A model generated the notes under the pieces. It was not told the DNA's origin and searched no databases. It saw nothing but the letters and a program-made list of their open reading frames with translations. Positions 34,796-44,872 of a stretch of DNA of 64,000 bases are shown here, in pieces; the first letter of the stretch is position 1, and each line of letters opens with the position of its first letter. Origin of the DNA: Candidatus Ulvibacter alkanivorans (GTDB lineage Bacteria; Bacteroidota; Bacteroidia; Flavobacteriales; Flavobacteriaceae); the NCBI RefSeq assembly GCF_003333325.1, contig NZ_QOLC01000089.1:1-64000 (forward strand), in the 5' to 3' direction. The translations under genes were made by a program, and so were the position numbers.

Positions 34796-36253
34796 TTACA
34801 GTTGTCGTGGGATTCGTACTGTAAATACAGTAGTTTCGGGAGATGAAGTGAATGATATATTACCTTTATAGGTTTCTACGATATTCTTGACCATAGCGAG
34901 TCCCAATCCCATACCACTGGTCTTGGTTGTAAATTTAGGCTCGAATACCTTGTCCTTGTTTTCCTCCAGTATCCCGACACCGTTATCCATAACCGTAATC
35001 GCTACTGTAGTTTCTTCAGCCTTGACAGTAACTTCTATACGCGGTTCCTCGGGCTGTTTTTGTTCAATGGCCTGAATGCTATTTTTCACAAGATTGGTGA
35101 TTACTCTAATGAGTTGCGTACGATCGAATTTTGCAATGATCGATTCTTCTTCAGAAAAGAAATAGACATAGCCCTCATTAAAAATATCCAGCGCTAATTT
35201 GGTGATCTTCACCACATTCAACGTTTCATCCTGCTGTGCCGGCATTTTCGCATAATTGGAAAATGCGGAAGCAATTGAGCTCATCGTGTCGATCTGTTGA
35301 ATTAATGTATTGCTGTACTCGTCTAATTTTTTATGAATGTTTGGATCGTTCGCATCGAAGGTACGTTGAAAACTTTGTACGGTTAAGCGCAATGGGGTCA
35401 ACGGATTTTTAATTTCATGCGCCACTTGTTTTGCCATTTCACGCCAAGCGGCCTCACGTTCACTAGCGGCTAATTGAGCCGCACTATTTTCCAGTTCATC
35501 GATCATGGCATTATACGCATTGACCAAAGTAGATATCTCTTCCGGTGTATTGCTAACATTAATTATTTTGTTGCGCTTGTCCAATCGCGCTTCCTTTATC
35601 TTTTCACCAATATCGTTTAGCGAACGTGTGATATATTTTGACAGGAAATATGCCAATGCGATCGCGATCCCCAACATAAAAAGGTATGCGATTCCGAGGC
35701 GACTTAAATTCTCTTTGAGCTCTTTTTGTATAAATCCGTCGTCCTCAATATAAGGCAGGTTTAAGATAGCTAACGGCTTAAAATAACTGTCGGTGATATA
35801 CGTATAGGAAGAACGGTAATCTTGTCCGTCTTCGGTAAATTCTTCCACAAAGCTTTTCGATTGCGAAGTCTTTAAGGCCTGCATCGCATACTCGGGAATT
35901 TTGGCATGTGCTGTGTCCTTTACAAATGATGCTTTAGAAGATTTTAGTAAATTTCCCTCCAGATCGTAGAAATACAACTCCAGATCGTGGATCGTTCGAA
36001 GTTCATAGATCTTTTCTTTAAAGATTAGCGGGATCATTTCTGTTTCTACCGGGTAGGTCGTATTTCGAAGCACATAATTGATATTCTCACGTATGTTTAC
36101 TTCCTTGCGTTGCAAACGTTCTCTATGGTAATCTTCTGCCTCTTCGCGATATTGATAGACCGTTACGACCGCAATAAGAATAGAAGCCCCTACGACCAAT
36201 AGCAGCATGGAAAGAAATATTCTAGATCGTAAGGATTGTTTGTAGAGCTTCAT
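34796..36253 (-). CDS. Membrane sensor histidine kinase with HAMP domain (NtrY-like)
   Basis: 485 residues. Two membrane segments (about 11-33 and 190-210) enclose an extracytoplasmic sensor of about 155 residues; a HAMP domain follows, then HEIKNPLTPLRL with the phospho-accepting His, and a HATPase_c domain with NLVKNSIQAI, DNGVGI and SGMGLGLAMV. Active-site glycine boxes are intact, unlike the kinase at the window start. No response regulator gene is adjacent, so it is an orphan kinase here. Confidence 0.93.
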   Translation of the reverse strand: MKLYKQSLRSRIFLSMLLLVVGASILIAVVTVYQYREEAEDYHRERLQRKEVNIRENINYVLRNTTYPVETEMIPLIFKEKIYELRTIHDLELYFYDLEGNLLKSSKASFVKDTAHAKIPEYAMQALKTSQSKSFVEEFTEDGQDYRSSYTYITDSYFKPLAILNLPYIEDDGFIQKELKENLSRLGIAYLFMLGIAIALAYFLSKYITRSLNDIGEKIKEARLDKRNKIINVSNTPEEISTLVNAYNAMIDELENSAAQLAASEREAAWREMAKQVAHEIKNPLTPLRLTVQSFQRTFDANDPNIHKKLDEYSNTLIQQIDTMSSIASAFSNYAKMPAQQDETLNVVKITKLALDIFNEGYVYFFSEEESIIAKFDRTQLIRVITNLVKNSIQAIEQKQPEEPRIEVTVKAEETTVAITVMDNGVGILEENKDKVFEPKFTTKTSGMGLGLAMVKNIVETYKGNISFTSSPETTVFTVRIPRQL

Positions 36254-36296
36254 GAAACTACTTTATGGGCGAAAGATAACAATAATTAGACCATGA

Positions 36297-36842
36297 TTAA
36301 TTTTGGTTGTTTCGCTCACGTATTCGTTTGTAGAGACGATACCCTAGCATTAACAGTACCGAAAAAGCGAAAATACCTACTACACCGTAGATCCAATTGA
36401 CGGCATTTTTCAGAATAACTAAAAAAACAACGGCAAATAAAATAATGGTTGCTCCTTCGTTAAAGATTCGCATAAAATTAGAACTGTGCTTTACCACTCC
36501 TTTTTGTAACTGTCTATAAATGCTATGACATTTAAAGTGATAAAAGATTAGTGCGATCACGAAGCCCAATTTTACTTGCATCCAAGCATCGGTGAGATAG
36601 AACGGCCGTAACGCGATCACCCAGATGCCAAAACCCAGCGCAAGGATCATAGAGGGCCAAGTAATGATCGTCCACAAGCGCATGGCCATCAACTTTAGTT
36701 GCGCCCCGAGTATCGACTTCTCCGGTTCCGGCTTATGAAACGCCTCAATTTGATATACGAACAATCGCACAATATAAAACAAACCTGCAAACCAGGTGAT
36801 CACAAATATGAGGTGAAGTGATTTTATATAATTGTACTCCAT
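36297..36842 (-). CDS. hemJ: Protoporphyrinogen IX oxidase HemJ (UPF0093/CopD-like)
   Basis: 181 residues with four to five membrane helices. Characteristic HemJ signature at the N-terminus (SLHLIFVITWFAGLFYIVRLFVY, with the conserved His) and LWTIITWPSMI and VKLGFVIALIFYHFKC. HemJ converts protoporphyrinogen to protoporphyrin, the step just before ferrochelatase. Its start overlaps the stop of the VPS10/BNR gene (TAATG). Its presence fits the other haem genes nearby and the absence of hemG or hemY. Confidence 0.88.
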   Translation of the reverse strand: MEYNYIKSLHLIFVITWFAGLFYIVRLFVYQIEAFHKPEPEKSILGAQLKLMAMRLWTIITWPSMILALGFGIWVIALRPFYLTDAWMQVKLGFVIALIFYHFKCHSIYRQLQKGVVKHSSNFMRIFNEGATIILFAVVFLVILKNAVNWIYGVVGIFAFSVLLMLGYRLYKRIRERNNQN

Positions 36843-39800
36843 TAGTCTTGGTCTTCTTCCACGAACAAATAGTTTAGGTTCATAGCATTGAATTCTGCAT
36901 TAAATGCTTGTATCTCTTCGGAAAGTATTTTGTCAAATTTCGTTAGCTCTGCTTCAATTTTAGCCGTTAGTTCGTTCTTCACTGCAATATCTTGCTGCGT
37001 AGGTGGAAAATCATCCATACTTACCAAACTGTTCAAATGTGCCAGTTTATTGGTGAGTTTAATTGGAAAGTTCAACGGATCTTGTCCACTTCGGTTCTTG
37101 GTTTGATATAAGGCTTTTTCTATTTCTGAAAGTGATTCACTCAAGCTTTCAGCCTTTTCTACTAAGGCTTCTACCGCCTCATTATCCTCATATTGCTCTT
37201 GAAAGGAGGTTAACTGCTTATTGATATTTCGAATTTTCTTAATGGATTTGTGTGCTTTGTCAACCGTTTTATTTACGTCGGTAATAAAATCGAACTGTCG
37301 CTGCATGCCGGCAACATCGGTCTCGGCATTGGCATCGGGTAGTAGTGTCGCCATTTGTGTGTACACCTCATCGTCTACTTCTAACACCACCTTGTATTCG
37401 CCGGGTACGGCCTGTGGTGCACTCGTGCTCGCCCACCATAGAATCATTCCATCTAAGCGTTCGGCTCCTTCACCGCGCATATCCCAATTGTGATAATTCA
37501 TTCCCTCTTTCACCGTTAGCTTGTTCTCTTTTTTATTCTTGTTACTAAAGCTTGAAATAGTGTCATTAGCTCGATTCAAGTAGCTAAGCTTAATCTCCTT
37601 ATCTTCGGGATTGGAAACCTTAAAATAGGTCATCATCCCACTAGGGTGGTTTGTTCCACTCGTAAGTGAACCACTTCGTGATCCGCCACCCATACGATAG
37701 GTGTCTTTTGGCTTGAAAAGATAGTTTTCATTGTTTTTTGCTTCGGAAAGTTGATGAATTACCGTGAGATCATCGAGAATCCATAAACTGCGTCCTTGGG
37801 TTGCGACAATTAGGTTATTGTCGCGCAGGGCAAGATCGGTAATAGGAACTATTGGTAGATTTAATTGAAACGGTTGCCAATTCGCTCCGTCATTAAAAGA
37901 AATATACATGCCTGTTTCGGTACCGGCATACAACAACCCTTTTTGTTTAGGGCCCTCTCTTACTACTCTTGTAAAATGTTCTGATGCGATACCATTGGTT
38001 ATTTTCTTCCAAGTTTTTCCATAGTCGGAAGTTTTGTACAAATAAGGAGCAAAATCGCCTGTTTTGTATTTTGTTCCAGCAATATAACATGTTGCAGGAT
38101 CGAACACCGAAGGTTCAATACTGTTGATCATCATCCACTCGGGCATTCCTTTTGGGGTCACATTTTCCCAATTCTCACCACCATCTCGAGATACATGTAC
38201 AAGTCCGTCATCACTTCCGGTCCAAAGCAATCCCGGAGTTACGGGTGATTCGGCAGCAGCAAAGATGGTACAATAGTATTCGACAGAGGTGTTGTCCTGT
38301 GTGATAGGCCCGCCTGAGGATTTTTGTTTATCTGGGTCATCCCGTGTTAGGTCGGGACTAATAACTTCCCAACTTTCCCCTTCGTTCGTTGTAACATGTA
38401 AGTGATTGGAGGCTGTGTATAGTTTATTCGGATCGTGCGGTGAAAAGAAAATCGGGAAATTCCATTGAAAACGATATTTCATATGCTCCGCACCATGACC
38501 CATTGGGTTGTCGGGCCACACACTAATACTGCGAACAGTGTTCTTTTCGTGGTTATATCTAGTTAAAAAACCATCGTAGCTTCCGCCATAAACGATATTC
38601 GGATTCTCCGGATCTACTGCAATATGGGCGCTCTCGCCTCCTGCAGTGGACTCCCAGTCGTCTTCATCGATGTTATAGCCTTCGGTGCGATGGGGAATTC
38701 GAACCGTAGAATTGTCTTGCTGAGCCGCATAAATGCGATACGGAAATGCATTATCGGTAGTCACCCTGTAAAACTGTGAGGTTGGCTGATTGTGATAGGT
38801 ACTCCAAGTTTCCCCTCCGTCGTAAGTGACCTGTGCGCCTCCATCATCTCCAATAATCATTCTTTTAGGGTCTTCCGGTGCTATCCATAGATCGTGATGA
38901 TCGCCGTGCGGTGCGTTGTAGGTTTCATAGGTCTTTCCGCCATCGGTACTTTTATGATAACGTACGTTGAGTACATACATGACGTCCTCATCATGTGTAT
39001 CGGCATAGATTCGAGTATAATACCAAGCACGCTGTCTCAAGTTACGGTCGCTATTTATATTGTTCCAAGTCTCACCTCCATCTTCACTGCGATACACACC
39101 ACCTTTTTCTTTGTGTTCTACAATGGCCCAAACACGATCGCTATTGGCCGGGGAAACCGTTACGCCAATAATTCCAAGCGTATCGCCGGGAAAGCCTTTG
39201 TTTTTCGATATTTCCTTCCATGTTTCACCACTATCGGTACTTTTCCAAAGTGCAGATCCTTCACCACCACTACTTAAACTATAGGGCGTGCGGCGTACAT
39301 TCCAGGTGGAAGCGTATAATATCCTCGGATTGTTCGGGTCCATTATAAGATCTACCGCTCCTGCATCGCTGTTAGCGAATAATTTCTTCTGCCACGTCTT
39401 CCCGCCATCTGTACTTTTATATACACCTCTTTCTTCGGAAGACTTATAAATATTACCAAGCACTGCGGCATAAACTGTGTTATAGTCTTTAGGATGAATG
39501 GCAATTCGTGAAATATGCCTGCTTTTTGGCAATCCGGAGGCTTTCCAAGTCTTCCCGGCATCTTCCGATTTCCACATGCCATAACCTGAAGAGACATTAC
39601 CACGCACGGTTTTTTCTCCTCCGCCTACATAGATCACGTTCGGATCGCTTTCGGCCACTTCGATCGCACCGATCGACCCACCAAAATAGCCGTCGCTAAT
39701 ATTCTTCCAGGTACGTCCTCCATTTTTAGTCTCCCAGATTCCGCCGCCGGTAGCACCAAAATAAAATAGGTTTGGTTTGCTGGGAACACCTGTTACTGCG

Positions 39801-39952
39801 GCGCTTCGACCGCCTCGAAACGGACCGATTAACCGATATTCTAAGGCGTCGTAGGCCGCTTCATCGTAAGTTTGGGCGTTGGTAGTTAGTGGAATTATTC
39901 CGAAGAAAAGCATCAGAATAGCAAAGATGGTTGGGAGTGAATAATGCGTCAT
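36842..39952 (-). CDS. Large secreted BNR/VPS10 beta-propeller protein
   Basis: 1036 residues. Signal peptide, then many sortilin/BNR repeats (kSTDGGKTW-type: KTWKNISDG, GGKTYETY, GETWSTY, GKTWKKI) making beta-propellers as in VPS10 or xyloglucanase GH74 folds. The C-terminal 250 residues are helical with coiled-coil (residues near 880-1030). The Bacteroidota family is often annotated as glycosyl hydrolase or WD40/YVTN/BNR protein; a catalytic role cannot be shown here. No T9SS tail is seen. Confidence 0.85.
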   Translation of the reverse strand: MTHYSLPTIFAILMLFFGIIPLTTNAQTYDEAAYDALEYRLIGPFRGGRSAAVTGVPSKPNLFYFGATGGGIWETKNGGRTWKNISDGYFGGSIGAIEVAESDPNVIYVGGGEKTVRGNVSSGYGMWKSEDAGKTWKASGLPKSRHISRIAIHPKDYNTVYAAVLGNIYKSSEERGVYKSTDGGKTWQKKLFANSDAGAVDLIMDPNNPRILYASTWNVRRTPYSLSSGGEGSALWKSTDSGETWKEISKNKGFPGDTLGIIGVTVSPANSDRVWAIVEHKEKGGVYRSEDGGETWNNINSDRNLRQRAWYYTRIYADTHDEDVMYVLNVRYHKSTDGGKTYETYNAPHGDHHDLWIAPEDPKRMIIGDDGGAQVTYDGGETWSTYHNQPTSQFYRVTTDNAFPYRIYAAQQDNSTVRIPHRTEGYNIDEDDWESTAGGESAHIAVDPENPNIVYGGSYDGFLTRYNHEKNTVRSISVWPDNPMGHGAEHMKYRFQWNFPIFFSPHDPNKLYTASNHLHVTTNEGESWEVISPDLTRDDPDKQKSSGGPITQDNTSVEYYCTIFAAAESPVTPGLLWTGSDDGLVHVSRDGGENWENVTPKGMPEWMMINSIEPSVFDPATCYIAGTKYKTGDFAPYLYKTSDYGKTWKKITNGIASEHFTRVVREGPKQKGLLYAGTETGMYISFNDGANWQPFQLNLPIVPITDLALRDNNLIVATQGRSLWILDDLTVIHQLSEAKNNENYLFKPKDTYRMGGGSRSGSLTSGTNHPSGMMTYFKVSNPEDKEIKLSYLNRANDTISSFSNKNKKENKLTVKEGMNYHNWDMRGEGAERLDGMILWWASTSAPQAVPGEYKVVLEVDDEVYTQMATLLPDANAETDVAGMQRQFDFITDVNKTVDKAHKSIKKIRNINKQLTSFQEQYEDNEAVEALVEKAESLSESLSEIEKALYQTKNRSGQDPLNFPIKLTNKLAHLNSLVSMDDFPPTQQDIAVKNELTAKIEAELTKFDKILSEEIQAFNAEFNAMNLNYLFVEEDQD

Positions 39953-39999
39953 GATTAAATTTTAATTGGTGTTTAAAGATACTTAAATCTATAAGAATT

Positions 40000-41385
40000 T
40001 TATTCAGCACCCTTAAGGTTCTTCTTGACCTCTCGATGAAGATAATATCCGGTAACCACAGTAGAGAGCACATCGGCAATAGGAAAGGCGATCCATACGC
40101 CCCACACGCCAAAAAATTCGGGGAGAATCAACACCAATGGAATCAAGAAAAATCCTTGTTTGGTTAAACTTAACAATAAAGCGGGAATGGCCTTACCAAT
40201 CGCTTGAAAATAGGAAGCTCCTATTAATTGTATAACGATAACAGGTGTAGCTGCAAACACCCATCGCAAGGCATCTGGCGTTCTCTGTAAGAGTTCGGCA
40301 TTATTAGCAACAGTTTGCGCATCTTGACCCGCCTTCTCACTAATAAAGATAGCGACCAGATCGGGCGCAAAGACCATAATGATCGCAAAAATTACAAGCG
40401 CCAGCATCCCCGAGTATTTGATAGAAGTGTTGATCGACTCACGTACCCGTTGAAAGTGTTTGGCCCCGTAATTATATCCGGCGATGGGTAAAAACCCTTG
40501 ATTTACACCTATAACAGGAAATAAGGCAAACATGAGCATTCTACTTATAATTCCGTAGGATGCTACATCTATGGCGTCTCCATAACTTATAAGCGTATTG
40601 TTCAATAAAATAGTGAGCACACTAATGGTGGCTTGTCTCGCCAAGGTGACAAAACTAAGACTGCTAATTTCTTTAACGATCTTGGTGTCAAGAATAAACG
40701 ATTGGGGTAAAAGTCTAAGTTCACTTTTAAATATGAAGAACCACAAAATAAACAAAAAGCAAATCCCATAACTAATAAAGGTGGCCCATGCTGCTCCTTC
40801 CATCCCAAAATCGAAGACGTAGATGAGGATATAATCCATAAAAATATTGCCTATTGCCGGCAACATCATGGCATACATCGCAAATTTAGGTTTGCCTTCG
40901 GCTCGAATCACGTTGTTCCCCATCATACACAACGCGAGCATGACAATACCATACATTACGATGCGATAATAGGTTAGCGCCAAGTCCTTGAACGAATCAT
41001 CGGCTCCAAAAAATTCTATAAGATAATCTTGGAAAACAAGTCCGAAAACTGCCAACAAGCCCGAGGTGAGAAACGTAAGGGTAACTTGATTTCCAAACAC
41101 TCGTAAGGCTTTGCTGTCATTGCCCGCACCAAGTGCTCTAGAGAGTACTGAACTACCACCAATTCCTACCGCCAGACCAATGGCACCAATAAAAAAGGTG
41201 ATTGGAATTACAACCGTGATTGCAGAGATAGCCAACGGACCAATCCATCGTCCGACGAAAATAGTATCGACGATCATGTTCAACGACATGACCAAGATCC
41301 CTATGGAAGCCGGTACTGCCTGCTTGATGAGCAGACTACTAATAGAGTCGGTACCTAATGTATTCGATTTTCGTTGTTTGGCCAT
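40000..41385 (-). CDS. MATE family efflux transporter
   Basis: 461 residues with about 12 membrane helices in two related halves (GGSSVLSRALGAGND in the first, GVNQGFLPIAGYNYGAK in the second). It would export drugs or other cations using Na+ or H+. The start overlaps the hemH stop (TAATG), so it is cotranscribed with ferrochelatase, perhaps for porphyrin export; that is only inferred from position. Confidence 0.92.
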   Translation of the reverse strand: MAKQRKSNTLGTDSISSLLIKQAVPASIGILVMSLNMIVDTIFVGRWIGPLAISAITVVIPITFFIGAIGLAVGIGGSSVLSRALGAGNDSKALRVFGNQVTLTFLTSGLLAVFGLVFQDYLIEFFGADDSFKDLALTYYRIVMYGIVMLALCMMGNNVIRAEGKPKFAMYAMMLPAIGNIFMDYILIYVFDFGMEGAAWATFISYGICFLFILWFFIFKSELRLLPQSFILDTKIVKEISSLSFVTLARQATISVLTILLNNTLISYGDAIDVASYGIISRMLMFALFPVIGVNQGFLPIAGYNYGAKHFQRVRESINTSIKYSGMLALVIFAIIMVFAPDLVAIFISEKAGQDAQTVANNAELLQRTPDALRWVFAATPVIVIQLIGASYFQAIGKAIPALLLSLTKQGFFLIPLVLILPEFFGVWGVWIAFPIADVLSTVVTGYYLHREVKKNLKGAE

Positions 41386-42422
41386 TAGGCAATTGCCGTT
41401 TTGGTATCAACGATGCGCCATTCGTCTATCCATCCGGCCAACAAGCTTGCGAAATCATCTCTATCGTTTAAACAAGGAATGGTTGTAAATTCTTTTCCGC
41501 CTACTTCGTGGAAGATCTCTTCGCCTTCCATAGCGATCTCCTCTAAGGTTTCAAGGCAATCACTTACAAAGGCCGGGGTCACGACCACTAATTTTTTAAT
41601 TCCGGCCTTCCCCATACGCTCGATGGTTCGGTCGGTATAGGGTTGTAACCAAGGATCAAAACCTAATCTAGATTGAAAAGAGGTAGAATACGTGCCCGGT
41701 GCTAACCCTAACTTTTCTACTACCATGGCGGTGGTCTTTAAACATTGATGACGATAACAGAACTCATGTGCGGGAGAGTCGGTTACGCAACATTGCGCAT
41801 CGATCTTACAATGACCGTTTGTTATATCACTCTTTCGAATGTGTCTTTCGGGTACTCCGTGATAGCTAAACAACAAATGTTCATAGTCTAGTCCTTCAAG
41901 TGTTTCTGAAATACTTTTTGAAAGCAGTTCGATATATTCGGGTCGATTGTAAAAAGCGGGTAGTGAGCTTATTTCCAATTGGGGAAAGAATTCTTTCTGA
42001 AGCTCTGCCACCTTTACATCTATGGTTTCGGTGGTTGCCATCGCAAATTGCGGATATAGCGGTATGGTCAACACTTCGGTCACGCCTTGATCTGCCAGTT
42101 CCTGAAGCCCTTTTTTTAAGGTCAAACTACCGTAACGCATGGCGAGTGCTACCGGTACGGTGACTCTTTCTTGTACTTTTTTCTGAAGGCGCTCCGAGAG
42201 AACGATCAATGGAGATCCTTCGTCCCACCAAATGCGTTGATAAGCTTCGGCTGATTTTTTTGGTCGTGTATTTAGGATGATCCCCCGAACCAAGAGGATG
42301 CGTGCCCATTTCGGCACATCGATCACTCTGGGATCCATTAAAAATTCATCTAAATATCTTTTAACATCCTTTGGGTCTGTACTATCGGGTGAACCTAGGT
42401 TGACAAGAAGAACTCCTTTCAT
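41385..42422 (-). CDS. hemH: Ferrochelatase
   Basis: 345 residues. Inserts Fe2+ into protoporphyrin IX. The catalytic His is in LLFSYHGVPERHIRK, and the start reads VLLVNLGSPDS, typical of HemH. A cysteine-rich insert (DAQCCVTDSPAHEFCYRHQC) may hold a cluster or disulfides, as in several Bacteroidota ferrochelatases. It forms a two-gene unit with the MATE transporter and lies back to back with the AraC gene region of the main hem cluster. Confidence 0.96.
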   Translation of the reverse strand: MKGVLLVNLGSPDSTDPKDVKRYLDEFLMDPRVIDVPKWARILLVRGIILNTRPKKSAEAYQRIWWDEGSPLIVLSERLQKKVQERVTVPVALAMRYGSLTLKKGLQELADQGVTEVLTIPLYPQFAMATTETIDVKVAELQKEFFPQLEISSLPAFYNRPEYIELLSKSISETLEGLDYEHLLFSYHGVPERHIRKSDITNGHCKIDAQCCVTDSPAHEFCYRHQCLKTTAMVVEKLGLAPGTYSTSFQSRLGFDPWLQPYTDRTIERMGKAGIKKLVVVTPAFVSDCLETLEEIAMEGEEIFHEVGGKEFTTIPCLNDRDDFASLLAGWIDEWRIVDTKTAIA

Positions 42423-42512
42423 TTTTTCTTATTTAGCACGGTAAAAATACCGTTTAAATATGAATTAAATGTTTTCTGTAGTAGATTGTATTTATGGTGC
42501 TAATTGTTGCAA

Positions 42513-43403
42513 TTATGAACTAAGACCCATCACAAACTTTTTGGGCGTAGTGCCAAATTTCTTTTTAAAGGCTGCAATAAAATGACTGGAAGTACTATAT
42601 CCAATTTTTAAGCCTACTTCGTTTACGTTGTGAGACCCTGTTGCTAATAATTGTCGCGCCACCTCCATTTTATAATCGAATAAAAAGCTAAACACAGAAT
42701 CGCCATAAATTTGCTTAAATCCTTCTTTTAAGCGGTTTATGGGTAATTTTACCTCATCGGACAGCTCTTGAAGCGTCGGTGGTTCGGCCATACGTGAAAT
42801 AATGATCTGTTTCGCCTTTTTTATCTTAGAAACGTTTTCTTCATCTACCAGAAACGGACATTGTTCGATATCTGCTTCGGCCGGTCTGTTAAAATACAAG
42901 CTTAATAGCTCGTAGGCTTTCCCTTTAAAATAAAGCGATTTTATAGATGGATGCAGGTTGTAATTCATTAATTGATTCAAGACGATGGCCATAGAGGGTG
43001 AGATAGGCGCGTCTTTGTAGTATTTTCGATCCTTGTTCTCCTCGCTTAAAAATGTAATATAATCTGCTTCCGAAGAAAACAATCCATGGAACTTCTTAAT
43101 AGGCAGTAGTAACGATAATACCCAAGAATGCGCGTTGACCGTTAAATTTAAGGGCAAGGTGCGCTGTGGGTTGTACAACAACAGTGAAATGTCCTCCTTT
43201 AAAGGCAATACATAATTTCCTTCGTTAAAACTAAAGCTGGAAGAGCCTTTTATACAAAAATGAAACTGCACAAAATCGGAGCTAACTTCACGCACAAATG
43301 ACTGATAATCATTTGTTTCATTATAAAATTTAAGAATAAAAAACCCCGGCTCGATCACCGTTTCCTCATAAAATCCTTGAGCGATATTTTTTTGTGTTTC
43401 CAT
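42513..43403 (-). CDS. AraC family transcriptional regulator
   Basis: 296 residues. An N-terminal cupin-like sensor domain (about 1-180) and two helix-turn-helix motifs at the C-terminus (LQELSDEVKLPINRLKEGFKQIYG, NEVGLKIGYSTSSHFIAAFKKKFGTTPKKF). It is divergent from hemA with about 190 bp between start codons, so regulation of haem synthesis is likely. An AraC gene next to hemA recurs in Flavobacteriaceae (recalled, not checked). Confidence 0.93.
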   Translation of the reverse strand: METQKNIAQGFYEETVIEPGFFILKFYNETNDYQSFVREVSSDFVQFHFCIKGSSSFSFNEGNYVLPLKEDISLLLYNPQRTLPLNLTVNAHSWVLSLLLPIKKFHGLFSSEADYITFLSEENKDRKYYKDAPISPSMAIVLNQLMNYNLHPSIKSLYFKGKAYELLSLYFNRPAEADIEQCPFLVDEENVSKIKKAKQIIISRMAEPPTLQELSDEVKLPINRLKEGFKQIYGDSVFSFLFDYKMEVARQLLATGSHNVNEVGLKIGYSTSSHFIAAFKKKFGTTPKKFVMGLSS

Positions 43404-43524
43404 GATAAAAATTCAATTTATTTATTTAGAATAAATCTAAATTACTTGTAGCTAGAAACTTTCTTAGCCTACGAAAGTAGGGTATTTTGCGGATAAACGG
43501 TTTTAGTTTAAAGAAAATTAACAC

Positions 43525-43549
43525 CTAGCGATACAAATCATACCGCTAG
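43525..43549 (+). promoter_or_regulatory. Inverted repeat in the araC-hemA intergenic region
   Basis: CTAGCG (43525-43530) and CGCTAG (43544-43549) are perfect 6-bp arms with a 13-nt spacer, just upstream of the hemA -7 box. A second repeat ACTTTC/GAAAGT lies at 43458-43478. Either may be the AraC site. Confidence 0.4.
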
Positions 43550-43575
43550 CGTTGTTTTTTAATTATGACATCCTA

Positions 43576-43583
43576 TACTTTTG
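43576..43583 (+). promoter_or_regulatory. -7 promoter box TACTTTTG of the hem operon
   Basis: Exact TAnnTTTG, 11 nt before the ATG at 43595. It lies after the upstream ATG at 43565, which therefore cannot be the start for this transcript. Confidence 0.6.
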
Positions 43584-43594
43584 CACCATTGCGT

Positions 43595-44872
43595 ATGAAA
43601 AATAACGGCGAACGTTTTTTACCTTCCTCGAACCAAGGGAATTTTTATGCGATCGGCTTAAACTATAAAAAAGCCGATGCTGAGATTCGCGGTCATTTCA
43701 GTATTTCTGAAACGGCCCAGCAGGATATTTTAGCACATGCCAAACGAAATGGCATTACCTCCTTGAGTGTTATTTCCACGTGTAACCGCACCGAATTATA
43801 CGGAATTGCCCAGCATCCATTTCAACTAATCAAGTTATTGTGTGAGCATACACAAGGAACGGTTGAAGAATTTGAAAAAGTAGCGTACATCTACAAGAAT
43901 AATGAGGCTGTATCACATCTCTTTAAAGTAGGTACAGGTTTGGATAGTCAGATCTTGGGAGATTTCGAAATAATTAGTCAGTTGCGAACTGCTTTTAAAC
44001 GATCTAAGAAAGCCGGTGTATTCGATGTGTTTATGGAGCGGCTATCGAATGCCGTTATACAAGCGAGTAAACGAATTAAGAATGAAACGAAGATATCTAC
44101 CGGTGCCACTTCTGTGAGTTTTGCAGCGGTGCAGTATATCATGGCGAGAGTACCGTATGTTTCCGAAAAGAATATTTTGCTCTTCGGAACAGGTAAAATT
44201 GGTAGAAATACGTGCGAAAATCTCATAAAACATACCGAGAACGACCATATTACCTTAATTAATCGAACTAAGGACAAAGCGGAGAAAGTCGCAGGTAAAT
44301 TTAATCTGATCGTAAAAGACTATGCCGACATACAGAGTGAGATCGCACAAACCGATGTACTCATTGTTGCTACCGGCGCACAACAACCAACTATTTGTAA
44401 GGATCTTTTATTTCTGAAGAAACCGTTGCTCATATTAGACCTGTCTATTCCGAAGAATGTATCGAACGACGTTCGAGAGAACGAACTCGTGACCTTGGTT
44501 CATTTAGATGAATTGTCGTCGGTCACCAACAAAACGCTGGAGAACCGTGCAGCGCAAATTCCGAAAGCAGAGGCTATTATTGCAGAAATTGAATCAGAAT
44601 TCAATACCTGGGCCAAAAACCGCAAGTTCGTACCCACCATCAAGGCATTTAAATCGAAACTTTCCGAAATAAAGGCAGGAGAGATCGATTACCAACGAAA
44701 AAAGATCGAAGGCTTTAATGAAGAGCAAGCAGAAATTCTTAGTGCACGTATCATACAAAAGATCACTACCCAAGTGGTAAATCATTTAAAACAGGCCAAC
44801 GGTTCTACCCAAACTCATTTAGAAATGCTGGAACAAATGTTTCAGTTAGAACAAAATAACCGTGAACAGTAA
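43595..44872 (+). CDS. hemA: Glutamyl-tRNA reductase
   Basis: 425 residues from the ATG at 43595. The frame is open to an ATG at 43565, but the -7 box at 43576-43583 lies between. First step of C5-pathway tetrapyrrole synthesis: reduces glutamyl-tRNA to glutamate-1-semialdehyde. Catalytic Cys63 in SVISTCNRTELY, NADPH site LLFGTGKIGRNT, and the C-terminal helical dimerisation domain. First gene of the hemACDE-hemFB operon. hemL, needed for the next step, is not in the window. Confidence 0.95.
   Translation: MKNNGERFLPSSNQGNFYAIGLNYKKADAEIRGHFSISETAQQDILAHAKRNGITSLSVISTCNRTELYGIAQHPFQLIKLLCEHTQGTVEEFEKVAYIYKNNEAVSHLFKVGTGLDSQILGDFEIISQLRTAFKRSKKAGVFDVFMERLSNAVIQASKRIKNETKISTGATSVSFAAVQYIMARVPYVSEKNILLFGTGKIGRNTCENLIKHTENDHITLINRTKDKAEKVAGKFNLIVKDYADIQSEIAQTDVLIVATGAQQPTICKDLLFLKKPLLILDLSIPKNVSNDVRENELVTLVHLDELSSVTNKTLENRAAQIPKAEAIIAEIESEFNTWAKNRKFVPTIKAFKSKLSEIKAGEIDYQRKKIEGFNEEQAEILSARIIQKITTQVVNHLKQANGSTQTHLEMLEQMFQLEQNNREQ

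Noticed and set aside
37345..37548. Opposite-strand ORFs inside the BNR protein gene and other large genes
   Set aside because: They lie fully inside well-supported genes, lack promoter boxes and signal peptides, and have unnatural composition.
43565..43594. hemA start at the upstream ATG
   Set aside because: The -7 box lies downstream of that ATG, and the extra residues are not conserved in glutamyl-tRNA reductases as I know them.
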